This document shows, piece after piece, positions 1 to 8,117 of a stretch of 64,000 bases of DNA (within the stretch, counting starts at the first letter, position 1; the number at the start of each line of letters is the position of its first letter). The stretch lies in the NCBI RefSeq assembly GCF_010211745.1, contig NZ_PDWQ01000002.1:124001-188000 (forward strand). The letters run 5' to 3'. A program made the position numbers and the translations under genes. The notes under the pieces are model-generated. The model had not been told where the DNA came from. It did no database searches and saw only the letters and a list, made by a program, of their open reading frames with translations. This stretch comes from Pseudoxanthomonas kalamensis DSM 18571 (GTDB lineage: Bacteria > Pseudomonadota > Gammaproteobacteria > Xanthomonadales > Xanthomonadaceae).

Positions 1-918
1 ACCCTGGGCCTGCGCCACGACGACCACAACCTGTTCGGCGGCCACCTCAGCCCGCGCGCATACGCGGTCTACGAGCTCGCCCCGAACTGGACGCTGAAAG
101 GCGGCGTCAGCACCGGCTACAAGACCCCCAAGACCACCGACCTGTACGACGGCATCACCGGCTTCGGCGGCCAGGGCACCAGCCCCTGGGCCGGCAATCC
201 CGACCTGCAACCGGAAACCAGCGTCAACAGTGAGATCGCGCTGTACTGGACTTCGGCCGATGGTGTGCACAACTTCAACATCACCGCCTTCCACAACGAC
301 TTCGAGGACAAGATCGAACGCGCCGAGGTCAGCCAGAGTTGCACCGAAACCGGTGGCGTGCGCCCCTGCGTCAACCTGGGCGAATACTGGGCGGTGCTGG
401 GCACCGGCAACGTCAACCAGTACATCAACGTCGACAAGGCCCGCATCCAGGGCGTGGAAGTGGCCGGCCGCTGGCAAATCATCGAACCGTTGTCGTTGCG
501 CGCCAACTACACCTACACCGACAGCGAACGCAAGAGCGGCGACGATGCCGGCCTGCCGCTGGCGCAGTCGGCCAAGCACATGGCCAACGCCACCCTGGAC
601 TGGACCGTCAGCGACCGCTTCGGCATGCAGCTGATCGGCGAGATGCGCTCCAGGCGCTATCGCGGCAGCACCGACGACGACGGCAACCCGCTGTACTACA
701 AGCGTTACGACGTATTGCACCTTGCTGCGCAATACCGCTTCAACGAGCACGTCAGCCTGAACGGCCGCATCAACAACCTGCTCGACGAGGACTTCACCAG
801 CTTCGAGACCACCTTCAGCGAAGACGGCCTCGGCGGCTACACCCTGACCTACCTGGACGACTACAACAACAAGGACAAGGCGAGGAACTACTGGCTGAGC
901 CTGCACATCAGCTTCTGA
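1..918 (+). CDS. TonB-dependent outer-membrane receptor, C-terminal part (partial)
   Basis: Only the last 305 residues are present; the reading frame is already open at base 1. The segment alternates short polar and aromatic stretches as in a transmembrane beta-barrel. It carries NPDLQPETSVNSE, the motif near the end of CirA/FepA-type siderophore receptors, and ends in a terminal phenylalanine (LSLHISF) as expected for BamA recognition. It would import a ferric siderophore or similar ligand using TonB energy. The Fur-box promoter of the next operon follows 60 bp downstream, which fits an iron role. The ligand cannot be told from this fragment. Confidence 0.9.
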   Translation, partial: TLGLRHDDHNLFGGHLSPRAYAVYELAPNWTLKGGVSTGYKTPKTTDLYDGITGFGGQGTSPWAGNPDLQPETSVNSEIALYWTSADGVHNFNITAFHNDFEDKIERAEVSQSCTETGGVRPCVNLGEYWAVLGTGNVNQYINVDKARIQGVEVAGRWQIIEPLSLRANYTYTDSERKSGDDAGLPLAQSAKHMANATLDWTVSDRFGMQLIGEMRSRRYRGSTDDDGNPLYYKRYDVLHLAAQYRFNEHVSLNGRINNLLDEDFTSFETTFSEDGLGGYTLTYLDDYNNKDKARNYWLSLHISF

Positions 919-930
919 GCCGGCGGGGCA

Positions 931-967
931 TTCCCCGGTGCGATGCCTGCGGGAACGCGCCGGGGAA
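931..967 (+). terminator. Stem-loop after the TonB receptor gene
   Basis: TTCCCCGGTGCG (931-942) pairs with CGCGCCGGGGAA (956-967), 11 of 12 positions Watson-Crick plus one G-T, around a 13-base loop. It starts 12 bases after the receptor stop codon and ends before the Fur-type promoter. No U-tract follows, so it may only be an mRNA 3'-end stabiliser or a weak terminator. Confidence 0.45.
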
Positions 968-977
968 ATGATCCGTC

Positions 978-1008
978 TTGAGAATTATTCTCATTTTCGT
1001 TTTATAAT
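978..1008 (+). promoter_or_regulatory. Fur-box promoter of the PepSY-DUF2271-DUF4198-ApbE-reductase operon
   Basis: TGAGAATTATTCTCA at 979-993 is a perfect 7-1-7 palindrome around a central T and matches the Fur half-site pattern TGAnAAT-n-ATTnTCA. A consensus -10 TATAAT lies at 1003-1008. A -35-like TTGAGA at 978-983 overlaps the palindrome, with a 19-bp spacer. Fur bound here would block RNA polymerase, so the operon should be switched on by iron starvation. Confidence 0.8.
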
Positions 1009-1067
1009 CCTGGTCCCGTTTCCCTGCCCACGCCCCTGCCTTGCAGCACGCATCGACCGACACTGGA

Positions 1068-1685
1068 ATGGCCCGCAATGCGCAACGCCGCGGCTACTGG
1101 CTGCGCACGCTGCACCAGTGGCACTGGATCAGCGCAGCGATCTGCCTGATCGGCATGCTGCTGTTCGCCGTGACCGGCATCACCCTGAACCATGCCGCCC
1201 AGATCGAAGGGGCGCCGCAGGTGCAGAACCGCACGCTGGAACTGCCACCCGGACTGCGCGATGCCCTGCAGGGCCCGGACGAAGGCAAGGCGCCGTTGCC
1301 TCCTGCCGTGTCGGACTGGCTCGGCAAGGCGCTGGATGCGTCGATCCATCGCGCCCCGGCCGAGTGGTCCGACGTCGAGGTCTACCTGTCCATGCCCGGT
1401 CCCGGCAAGGACGCCTGGCTGAGCATCGACCGCGAAAGCGGCGCGGTGGAGTACGAACGCACCGACCGCGGCTGGCTGTCCTACCTCAACGACCTGCACA
1501 AGGGCCGCAATACCGGCCCGGCGTGGCGCTGGTTCATCGACGTGTTCGCCATCGCCTGCGTGGTGTTCACCGTTACCGGGCTGTTCCTGCTTCAGATGCA
1601 TGCGCGCCAGCGGCGCATGACCTGGCCCTGGGTCGGCCTGGGACTGGTCGTTCCGCTGCTGCTGGCCCTGCTGTTCATCCATTGA
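1068..1685 (+). CDS. PepSY-associated TM (PepSY_TM) protein, minimal form
   Basis: This 205-residue inner-membrane protein has a first helix at about residues 20-41, a periplasmic domain of about 110 residues, and two more helices at about 151-172 and 183-204. It shows the PepSY_TM hallmarks [22 protein letters not shown] and VTGLFL. Larger relatives such as the siderophore reductase FoxB bind heme b through helix histidines; H16, H19 and H43 here could do the same, which is inference. ATG 1068 is preferred to the in-frame TTG at 1041. It is first in the Fur-box operon and probably carries electrons across the membrane. Confidence 0.8.
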   Translation: MARNAQRRGYWLRTLHQWHWISAAICLIGMLLFAVTGITLNHAAQIEGAPQVQNRTLELPPGLRDALQGPDEGKAPLPPAVSDWLGKALDASIHRAPAEWSDVEVYLSMPGPGKDAWLSIDRESGAVEYERTDRGWLSYLNDLHKGRNTGPAWRWFIDVFAIACVVFTVTGLFLLQMHARQRRMTWPWVGLGLVVPLLLALLFIH

Positions 1686-1711
1686 CCTTCCTTCCGCACG
1701 AGTTCCCCACC

Positions 1712-2242
1712 ATGTCGAAGACCGCCATCCACACCACACTGACCATCGCCCTCAGCGGCCTGCTGGCCACCCCGGCCTATGCCGCCTCGCTGGATATCGA
1801 GGTCGAAATCCCCCAGCTGAACGTCGCCGAATACCACCGCCCCTACGTGGCCGTGTTCGTCGAAGGCGCCGACCAGAAGGCGGTCGCCAACCTCGCCGTG
1901 TGGTACCAGATGCGCGAAACCCGCGAAGGCCACGGCACCAAGTGGCTGCCCGACCTGCGCCAGTGGTGGCGCAAGTCCGGCCGCAGCCTGCAGGTGCCGG
2001 TGGACGGCGTGACCGGCCCCACCCGCCCGGTCGGCACGCATGCGCTGCAGTTCGACGCGGACAGCTCCGAGCTGCGCAAGCTGAGCCCCGGCAACTACAC
2101 CCTGGTGGTGGAAGCCGTGCGCGAGGTCGGCGGCCGCGAGCTGCTGAAGATCCCCTTCACCTGGCCGGCCAAGGCCGCGCAGACCGGTTCGGCGCAAGGC
2201 AGCAGCGAACTCGGCGCGGTGCGCCTGACCGTCAAACCCTGA
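1712..2242 (+). CDS. DUF2271 periplasmic protein
   Basis: The 176-residue product begins with a signal peptide that probably ends at AYA-A (about residue 24). The mature part is a predicted beta-sandwich with [20 protein letters not shown] and the tryptophan-rich [13 protein letters not shown] typical of DUF2271. This family recurs with PepSY_TM and ApbE genes in proteobacterial iron clusters, but its biochemical role is unknown. A periplasmic partner of the PepSY protein, for example a substrate- or metal-binding subunit, is inference. It starts 26 bp after the PepSY stop. Confidence 0.8.
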   Translation: MSKTAIHTTLTIALSGLLATPAYAASLDIEVEIPQLNVAEYHRPYVAVFVEGADQKAVANLAVWYQMRETREGHGTKWLPDLRQWWRKSGRSLQVPVDGVTGPTRPVGTHALQFDADSSELRKLSPGNYTLVVEAVREVGGRELLKIPFTWPAKAAQTGSAQGSSELGAVRLTVKP

Positions 2243-2298
2243 TTGCCCGGTTGCCGCTCCGAACCGGATTCCCGTTCCGCACCCGCTGGAGAAAACCC

Positions 2299-3096
2299 AT
2301 GAAGCGTTCCCTCGCCATCGCCCTTGCCATCGCCGCACTGCTGCCGGCCGCCGCCGCCGCCCACAAGGCCTGGTTGCGGCCGTCGCAGACCGTGCTGGCC
2401 GGCACCGATCCATGGATCACCGTCGATGCCGCCGTGTCCAACGACCTGTTCTACTTCAACCACGTGCCGCTGCGGCTGGACGGCCTGACCGTTACCGCGC
2501 CGGACGGCAGCCGCATCGACGCGCAGAACACCGCCACCGGCAAGTACCGTAGTGTGTTCGATGTGGCACTGCAACAGGCCGGCACCTACCGCATCGCGGT
2601 GGTCAACGACGGCCTGTTCGCGACCTGGGAAGAGAACGGCCAGCGCAAGCGCTGGCGCGGCGACGCCAGCACCTTCGCCAAGGAAGTGCCGAAGGACGCC
2701 AACGTGTCCGAATCGATCGGCCGGGTGGAAACCTTCGTCACCAACGGTTCGCCGAACGACACCGCGCTGCAGCCCAGCGGTCGCGGCCTGGAGCTGGTCC
2801 TGACCACCCATCCTAACGACCTGTTCGCCGGCGAGCCGGCGACGTTCCGCCTGCAACTCGATGGCAAGCCAGCCGCCGGCTTGGAAGTGGAAATCGTCCG
2901 CGGCGAAACCCGCTACCGCAATGCGCAGGACGAGATCAAGCTGACCACCGGCGCCGACGGCGGGTTTTCGGTGACCTGGCCCGAAGCCGGCATGTACTGG
3001 CTGGAAACCTCCACCCAGGACGACAAGACCTCGATCCCGCAGGCAAAGCAGCGTCGGCTGAGCTACGTGGCCACGCTGGAAGTGCTGCCACAGTAA
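2299..3096 (+). CDS. DUF4198 periplasmic protein
   Basis: The product is 265 residues with a signal peptide ending in AAAA, so that the mature protein starts with the histidine of HKAWLRPSQ. An N-terminal HKxWL is usual for DUF4198 (NikM/CbiK-like proteins), and a free N-terminal histidine can ligate metal. Two beta-sandwich-like halves follow, the second with [19 protein letters not shown]. Members lie beside TonB receptors and metal importers. A GGAG Shine-Dalgarno sequence at 2288-2291 supports the ATG at 2299. A role in periplasmic metal or siderophore binding is likely but unproven. Confidence 0.8.
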   Translation: MKRSLAIALAIAALLPAAAAAHKAWLRPSQTVLAGTDPWITVDAAVSNDLFYFNHVPLRLDGLTVTAPDGSRIDAQNTATGKYRSVFDVALQQAGTYRIAVVNDGLFATWEENGQRKRWRGDASTFAKEVPKDANVSESIGRVETFVTNGSPNDTALQPSGRGLELVLTTHPNDLFAGEPATFRLQLDGKPAAGLEVEIVRGETRYRNAQDEIKLTTGADGGFSVTWPEAGMYWLETSTQDDKTSIPQAKQRRLSYVATLEVLPQ

Positions 3097-3139
3097 GCGT
3101 CACCCACCGCGTGCCCTGCGGGGTGCGCGGGAGCCGCAC

Positions 3140-4120
3140 GTGCACGTCTCCGTCGCCCCCGCCGATGCCCGCGCCCACAGCGTCGTCCACACGCTGTATG
3201 GCGAAACCATGGGCACGCGCTGGCGCGTGAACCTGTGTGCCAACGCACGCGCGCCGCTGGAAACACTGCATGCGGCCATTCAGGGCGAACTGGACACGGT
3301 GGTTGCGCAGATGAGCACCTGGGTCGCCGACAGCGACATCAGCCGCTACAACCGCGCCGAAGCCGGCAACTGGCAGACACTGCCCGCCGCCTTCGCCCGT
3401 GTGCTCGCTGCTGCCCTGCAGGTCGCCGCCGACAGCGACGGTGCCTACGACCCGACCCTCGGTTCGCTGGTCGCCGCCTGGGGCTTCGGCGCCGAGGGCG
3501 GCGAGCAGCGCGTGCCGGACACCGAATCGCTGATGCAGGCGCGTGCACGCGTCGGCTGGCGGCGGCTGCAGTTCGACGGCGCCCGCCTGCTGCAACCGGG
3601 CGGCGTGGCGCTGGACCTGTCGGCGATCGCCAAGGGCTATGGCGTAGATGCCGTCGTCGCCATGCTGCGCGCGCGTGGCATCGAGGCGGCCCTGGTCGAT
3701 GTCGGCGGCGAACTGCGCGGCTATGGCCGCAAGCCCGACGGCACCCCGTGGCGGGTCCTGGTCGAACACCGCGACGATGACGATGCCGAACCCTGCGTGC
3801 TGCAACTCGACAATGCCGCGGTGGCCACCTCCGGCGACCGCTGGCACCGCTTCGTCGCCGATGGCCGCGAGTATTCGCACACGCTGGACCCGCGCAGCGG
3901 GCGGCCGGTCGATACCGCGCCGGCCGCGGTCACCGTCGTCGCCGAATCGGCGATGCTCGCCGATGCCTGGGCCACCGCGCTGACGGTGATGGGCCTGGAA
4001 CACGGCCCCGCCTTCGCCGAAGCCCGCGGACTGGCGGCACGCTTCGTCGATCATCGTCCGCATGGCGGCGTGGCGGAGATCCGCAGCACGACAGCGTTCG
4101 ACCGCTTCCTGCCTGCATGA
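3140..4120 (+). CDS. apbE: FAD:protein FMN transferase (ApbE family) without signal peptide
   Basis: ApbE transfers FMN from FAD to Ser/Thr of target proteins using Mg2+. The 326-residue protein has the family landmarks GETMGTRW (21-28), DLSAIAKGYGVD (about 159-170), ALVDVGGELRGYG and SHTLDPRSGRP (about 246-256). Most ApbE proteins are periplasmic lipoproteins, but this one begins MHVSVAPADARAHS with no hydrophobic segment or lipobox, so it is predicted to be cytoplasmic. The GTG start has GGGAG about 8 bases upstream. It overlaps the next gene by 4 bp. No neighbour shows an obvious D-x-x-S/T-G-A-T acceptor. Confidence 0.9.
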   Translation: MHVSVAPADARAHSVVHTLYGETMGTRWRVNLCANARAPLETLHAAIQGELDTVVAQMSTWVADSDISRYNRAEAGNWQTLPAAFARVLAAALQVAADSDGAYDPTLGSLVAAWGFGAEGGEQRVPDTESLMQARARVGWRRLQFDGARLLQPGGVALDLSAIAKGYGVDAVVAMLRARGIEAALVDVGGELRGYGRKPDGTPWRVLVEHRDDDDAEPCVLQLDNAAVATSGDRWHRFVADGREYSHTLDPRSGRPVDTAPAAVTVVAESAMLADAWATALTVMGLEHGPAFAEARGLAARFVDHRPHGGVAEIRSTTAFDRFLPA

Positions 4121-5751
4121 ACGCCGTCGCCGTTTCCGATACCGGCTGGCGCAGCCGCACCGGCAATGCGCTGGTGCTGCTGGCCCTGGCCGCACTGGCG
4201 CTGATGCTGCTGAGGTGGCAAGGCGGCGAAGCCTGGCCGCTGGCGATGCGTCCGCGGCAGTGGGCGTGGGCCGGCGCCGTGCTGCTGGCCTACCTCGGCG
4301 GTTGCGCCTGGCTGTGGCAGCGCACGCGTCCCGCGCTGGTTGCGGCGACCGAGGCCGATGCCGACGCGGTGATCGTCGCCTGGGCCAGCCAGACCGGCTT
4401 CGCCCACGAACTGGCGCAACGCACCGCCGAGGCCCTGGACGCCGCCGACCAGCCTGTGCAGCTGCTGTCGCTGTCGGCGCTGGACGCCGAACGCCTGTCA
4501 CGTTGCCGACGCGCACTGTTCGTCGTCAGCACCACCGGCGAAGGCGATCCGCCCGATCATGCGTTGGCCTTCGCTGGCCGCACCCTGACCACGGCGGCGG
4601 CGCTGCCGCAATTGCAGTTCGCGGTGCTGGCCCTGGGCGACCGCGAATACACGCAGTTCTGCGCCTTCGGCCATCGGCTGGAGCAATGGCTGCGCCGGTC
4701 CGGCGCCCGCCCGCTGTTCGATCTGGTCGAAGTCAACAACGGCGACGCCGGCGCCCTGCGACACTGGCAGCACCAGCTGGGACAATGGATCGACGCGACG
4801 GAATTGCCGGACTGGGCACCGGCCGATTTCGAACCATGGCGTCTGCACGAACGCCGGCTGCTCAACCCCGGCAGCCAGGGTGGTGCGGCCTACTACATCG
4901 CCTTGTCGCCGCCGCCCGGCGCATCACCGCAATGGCAGGCCGGCGACATCGTCGAAATCGGCCCGCGCAACGCGCCTGCCGCGGTGACCGCCGCGCTCGC
5001 CGCACTGCAGCTGCCCTCCTCCGCACCGGTGCGTTTCGGGCAACAACCAACCACCCTGGGCGACGCGCTGGCGCGCAGCCACCTGCCGCTGCCGGAAATG
5101 CTGGCCGGCGCCGATGCGCAAACCGTGGCCGATGCCCTGCAGACCCTGCCCAGCCGCGAATACTCGATCGCCTCGCTGCCTGCCGATGGCGAACTGCAAC
5201 TGCTGCTGCGACGTATGCTGCGGCCGGACGGTAGTCCCGGCGTCGGTAGCGGCTGGCTGTGCGATCACGCCGAACCCGGTGGCGAAATCGCCGCGCGCAT
5301 CCGCTCCAATCCCAACTTCCACCCGCCCGAAACCTGGCGGCCGCTGATCCTGATCGGCAACGGCACCGGCATCGCCGGCTTGCGCGCACTGCTGAAATCG
5401 CGCGTTGCCGACGGTGCGCGCCGCAACTGGCTGATCTTCGGCGAACGCCAACGCGCGATGGATTTCTTCCACGGCGAGGAACTGCTGGCATGGCAGTCGC
5501 GCGGCTGGATCGAACGCATGGACCTGGCGTTCTCGCGCGACGACAGCGAACGCAAGGTCTACGTGCAGGATCGCCTGCGCGAAGCTGCCGCCGACCTGCG
5601 CCGCTGGCTGGCCGACGGCACGGCCGTGTACGTCTGCGGCAGCCAGGCCGGCATGGCCCCGGCGGTAGACGCGGTGCTGCGCGAAACGCTGGGCGATGCC
5701 GAGGTCGAAACCATGCTCGCCGACGGCCGTTACCACCGCGACGTCTACTGA
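4117..5751 (+). CDS. Membrane-anchored flavodoxin/FAD-NADPH reductase (CysJ-like)
   Basis: Two helices (about residues 15-33 and 48-68) anchor a cytoplasmic diflavin reductase of 544 residues in all. The flavodoxin domain starts near residue 84 (VIVAWASQTGFAHELAQ, STTGEGDPP). The FAD motif REYS is at about 347 and the NADPH site LILIGNGTGIAG at about 410. The end, RYHRDVY, is the aromatic tail of the cytochrome P450 reductase/CysJ group. It should take electrons from NADPH through FAD and FMN. In other bacteria this module is fused to PepSY_TM; here the two are separate genes of one operon, which supports electron flow from this protein to PepSY. Confidence 0.85.
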   Translation: MNAVAVSDTGWRSRTGNALVLLALAALALMLLRWQGGEAWPLAMRPRQWAWAGAVLLAYLGGCAWLWQRTRPALVAATEADADAVIVAWASQTGFAHELAQRTAEALDAADQPVQLLSLSALDAERLSRCRRALFVVSTTGEGDPPDHALAFAGRTLTTAAALPQLQFAVLALGDREYTQFCAFGHRLEQWLRRSGARPLFDLVEVNNGDAGALRHWQHQLGQWIDATELPDWAPADFEPWRLHERRLLNPGSQGGAAYYIALSPPPGASPQWQAGDIVEIGPRNAPAAVTAALAALQLPSSAPVRFGQQPTTLGDALARSHLPLPEMLAGADAQTVADALQTLPSREYSIASLPADGELQLLLRRMLRPDGSPGVGSGWLCDHAEPGGEIAARIRSNPNFHPPETWRPLILIGNGTGIAGLRALLKSRVADGARRNWLIFGERQRAMDFFHGEELLAWQSRGWIERMDLAFSRDDSERKVYVQDRLREAAADLRRWLADGTAVYVCGSQAGMAPAVDAVLRETLGDAEVETMLADGRYHRDVY

Positions 5752-6251
5752 TCGTACTGATCGCGATTGCGCTCGCCGCAACCGGCTTGTTGCGGCTCCT
5801 CGCAGATCGAGGCCGCCCGGCGCATCTGCGCTTCGTCCAGCGGCGGCGGCCGCGCCACTGCCGACTGGATCTGCTGTTTCCAGCCGGGTACGTGCTTCAT
5901 GCCCTGATTGACCTTGCCCGCGAGATAATTCACCGCCAGCGGCACGATCCCGCCCTGCTTGCCGATCTCCTCCAGGCTGGGCGTCTCGTGCCAATCCCGA
6001 CCGAAACGCGTGCCCTGCACCTGCACCGGGTTGCGGAAGCGGTACGGATCAATCACTTCGGTTCCCAGCCGCGGCGCGGTGACCCGGATCGCCTCCAGTT
6101 CGGTTGCGCCATCGTCGGCGTCCACGACTTCAGACGGCGGTTCTTTCGCCGTTTCGGTCGCGGCATCCTGTCCCGCCGCGCAGGTCGGAGCCGCCAGCAG
6201 CACGAGCACGGCGGTCAGGCGACGGGATTTCCGGGAACGCTGCCGGGACAT
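5745..6251 (-). CDS. Conserved-looking exported protein of unknown function
   Basis: The 168-residue product has a basic start (MSRQRSRKSRR) and a hydrophobic stretch ending in APTCAAG, consistent with a Sec signal peptide. The mature part has an acidic linker, then AIRVTAPRLG, DPYRFRNPVQVQG and a C-terminal region with two cysteines (ASICEEPQQAGCGERN) that could form a disulfide. I do not recognise a family. Its last 7 bases overlap the end of the convergent reductase gene. An alternative ATG lies at 6263. Confidence 0.65.
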   Translation of the reverse strand: MSRQRSRKSRRLTAVLVLLAAPTCAAGQDAATETAKEPPSEVVDADDGATELEAIRVTAPRLGTEVIDPYRFRNPVQVQGTRFGRDWHETPSLEEIGKQGGIVPLAVNYLAGKVNQGMKHVPGWKQQIQSAVARPPPLDEAQMRRAASICEEPQQAGCGERNRDQYDQ

Positions 6252-6378
6252 GCTTCCTTGCACCGAAGGAATATCGGGGGTCGATTATCCCTGCCTGCGC
6301 AGCGCACGAATCGCCACCGGGCATCGTTCACCGTCGCGCGGTCGCCATCGGTTCAGCGACTGGCCACGATCAAAAGGA

Positions 6379-6999
6379 CTAGTCCCGTGCCAGCAGCCGG
6401 ATCGCCAGCAACTCGCCGCCACCATCCAGCATGTAGCGCCGGCGTCCCGCAGCGCCGGACAGCAGGGCGGTATCGCCGGCCCACAACGGCGGCAGACCGC
6501 AGTCCTCGCGGAAGCGTGCCTGGCCGGCGATCAGGTGGAGCGCCCAGTGCGTGCCCGGCTCGGCGAAGAAAAACATCGAACCGACCAGCGGACGATGCAG
6601 CAGTTCGGCCTGCAACGCATCGCGCCGCCACATCAGGTTGAATGCGTGCGCCGTGCCATCGACCGGCGCGCCGGTCACGCCACGCTCGCCGGCGAAGCGC
6701 AGGCGCGTGTGCGGCGGGTCCAGTGCGCATTCCTCGCCATCATCGAAGCGCAGGCGCAGGCCATTGCCGTGCAGCAGCACGTGCTCACGATCGATGCCGG
6801 GAAAACGCGAATACGCCGCTTCGGATTCGATCTCCGCGATCGACAGGCGATAGTCCCAATCCCCGTTGCCGCCCTTGCGCAGGCGACCGGTACAGATTTC
6901 CCGGGTCCAACCGGCGCCGTTGCTCCAGCGCATGCGCCGGTATTCGTTGGCCGGGATGACCCGCGACTCCTGATCTCCATGGCGAGGTATCTGCCTCAT
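6379..6999 (-). CDS. hutD: HutD/Ves family protein
   Basis: The 206 residues match the HutD/Ves cupin-like family: RRMRWSNGAGWTREI near the start, WDYRLSIAEIE, FSRFPGID-like YSRFPGIDRE, and the closing ELLAIRLL. HutD of Pseudomonas lies in histidine-utilisation operons and is thought to act as a governor that restrains hut expression; Ves of enterics is cold-inducible. No other hut gene is in this window, so the role here is open. No partner gene is close: the nearest upstream gene on this strand is DUF2065, 48 bp away. Confidence 0.8.
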   Translation of the reverse strand: MRQIPRHGDQESRVIPANEYRRMRWSNGAGWTREICTGRLRKGGNGDWDYRLSIAEIESEAAYSRFPGIDREHVLLHGNGLRLRFDDGEECALDPPHTRLRFAGERGVTGAPVDGTAHAFNLMWRRDALQAELLHRPLVGSMFFFAEPGTHWALHLIAGQARFREDCGLPPLWAGDTALLSGAAGRRRYMLDGGGELLAIRLLARD

Positions 7000-7047
7000 G
7001 CGCGGCAGTCTAGGCTGCGGGTCGCCGCGTGGAAACCGCCGGCAAGC

Positions 7048-7233
7048 TCAGCCGCGGCAGTAGTGCAGCGCCAGCAGGCCGAACACCACGATCATGCCGC
7101 CGAACACGCGCAGCCGGCCTTCAGGCATCGCATGCAGCTGTTCGGCCATGCGCTTCCAACCGTTGGGGGTGACGAACAGGAACAGGCCTTCCAGGATCGC
7201 CACCAGGCTCAGCGCCGCCCACAGGTCCGACAT
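7048..7233 (-). CDS. DUF2065 small membrane protein
   Basis: This 61-residue protein has two hydrophobic helices (LWAALSLVAILEGLFLFVTP and FGGMIVVFGLLALHYC) joined by a basic loop with WKRMAEQL, the DUF2065 (YjeT) pattern. It lies 8 bp after hflC and ends the miaA-hfq-hflX-hflK-hflC cluster, its usual place in proteobacteria. The function is unknown; conserved linkage suggests an accessory role with the HflKC/FtsH complex. Confidence 0.85.
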   Translation of the reverse strand: MSDLWAALSLVAILEGLFLFVTPNGWKRMAEQLHAMPEGRLRVFGGMIVVFGLLALHYCRG

Positions 7234-7241
7234 GCCCGCGC

Positions 7242-8105
7242 TCAGCGATCGTTGCGCAGGTACTGCAAGAACGGGTCGTTGCGCTCCAGCACCACCACGC
7301 CCTGACCGTCGGCGAACGCGGCGCGATAGGCTTCCAAGCTGCGCTGGAAGGCATAGAACGACGGGTCGCGGTTGGCCGCCTGCGCATAGATGCGCGCTGC
7401 TTCGGCATCGCCTTCGCCGCGCAGCTTCTGCGCATCGCGCTCGGCTTCGGCCAGCAGCACGGTCTGTTCGCGGTCGGCCTGCGCGCGGATGATCCGCGCC
7501 TGCTCCTCGCCCTCGGCGCGCAGCTGGTTGGCCACCTGCTTGCGTTCGGCGCGCATGCGGTCGTAGACCTGACCGATCACCTCGCTGTCGGTCGGCAGGT
7601 CGATCTGCTTGAAGCGGATGTCGACGATGCGCACGCCCAGGTTCTTGGCGCCTTCGTTGATGCCCGGCAGCTGTTTCTCGATCAACTCGTTGCGGTTGCC
7701 CGAGACCAGTTGGGTCAGCGTGCGCGAGTTGATCTCGTTGCGCAGCGACTCCTTGATGATCGGCGCCAGGCGATCGGTGGCGGTGTCCTCGTTGCCGCCG
7801 GTGGCGCGATAGAAGTCGGCGACGTTGACGATGTAGCCGATGGCCACGAAATCGACGCTGACGTCCTTGCGCTCGGAGGTCAGCGAGCGTTCGGGCGGGA
7901 ATTCGTTGGCGGTGAAGCGGCGGTCGAACACCCGTGCGCTTTCCACCAGCGGGACCTTGAAGTGCAGACCGGGGCCGATCTCGCTGCGGCTGACCCGTCC
8001 CAGGTTCAGCACCAGGCCGACCTGGCCTTCGTTGACCACGTAGACCGAACCCATCAGGCCCAGCAGCAGCGCCACCACCAGCGCGACAATCACGGAAGAT
8101 TTCAT
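7242..8105 (-). CDS. hflC: HflC, SPFH-domain regulator of FtsH
   Basis: HflC pairs with HflK to form a periplasm-facing cage around the FtsH protease and moderates its degradation of membrane and cytosolic substrates. The 287-residue protein has one N-terminal anchor helix (VIVALVVALLLGLMGSVYVV) and then the SPFH/band-7 domain with EGQVGLVLNLGRV and GPGLHFKVPLVESARVFDRR. A charged coiled coil follows, rich in RAERKQVANQLRAEGEEQA. It starts 12 bp after hflK and is co-transcribed with it. The FtsH partner is encoded at 14625-16550. Confidence 0.96.
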   Translation of the reverse strand: MKSSVIVALVVALLLGLMGSVYVVNEGQVGLVLNLGRVSRSEIGPGLHFKVPLVESARVFDRRFTANEFPPERSLTSERKDVSVDFVAIGYIVNVADFYRATGGNEDTATDRLAPIIKESLRNEINSRTLTQLVSGNRNELIEKQLPGINEGAKNLGVRIVDIRFKQIDLPTDSEVIGQVYDRMRAERKQVANQLRAEGEEQARIIRAQADREQTVLLAEAERDAQKLRGEGDAEAARIYAQAANRDPSFYAFQRSLEAYRAAFADGQGVVVLERNDPFLQYLRNDR

Positions 8106-8117
8106 TGTCGGCTCTCC

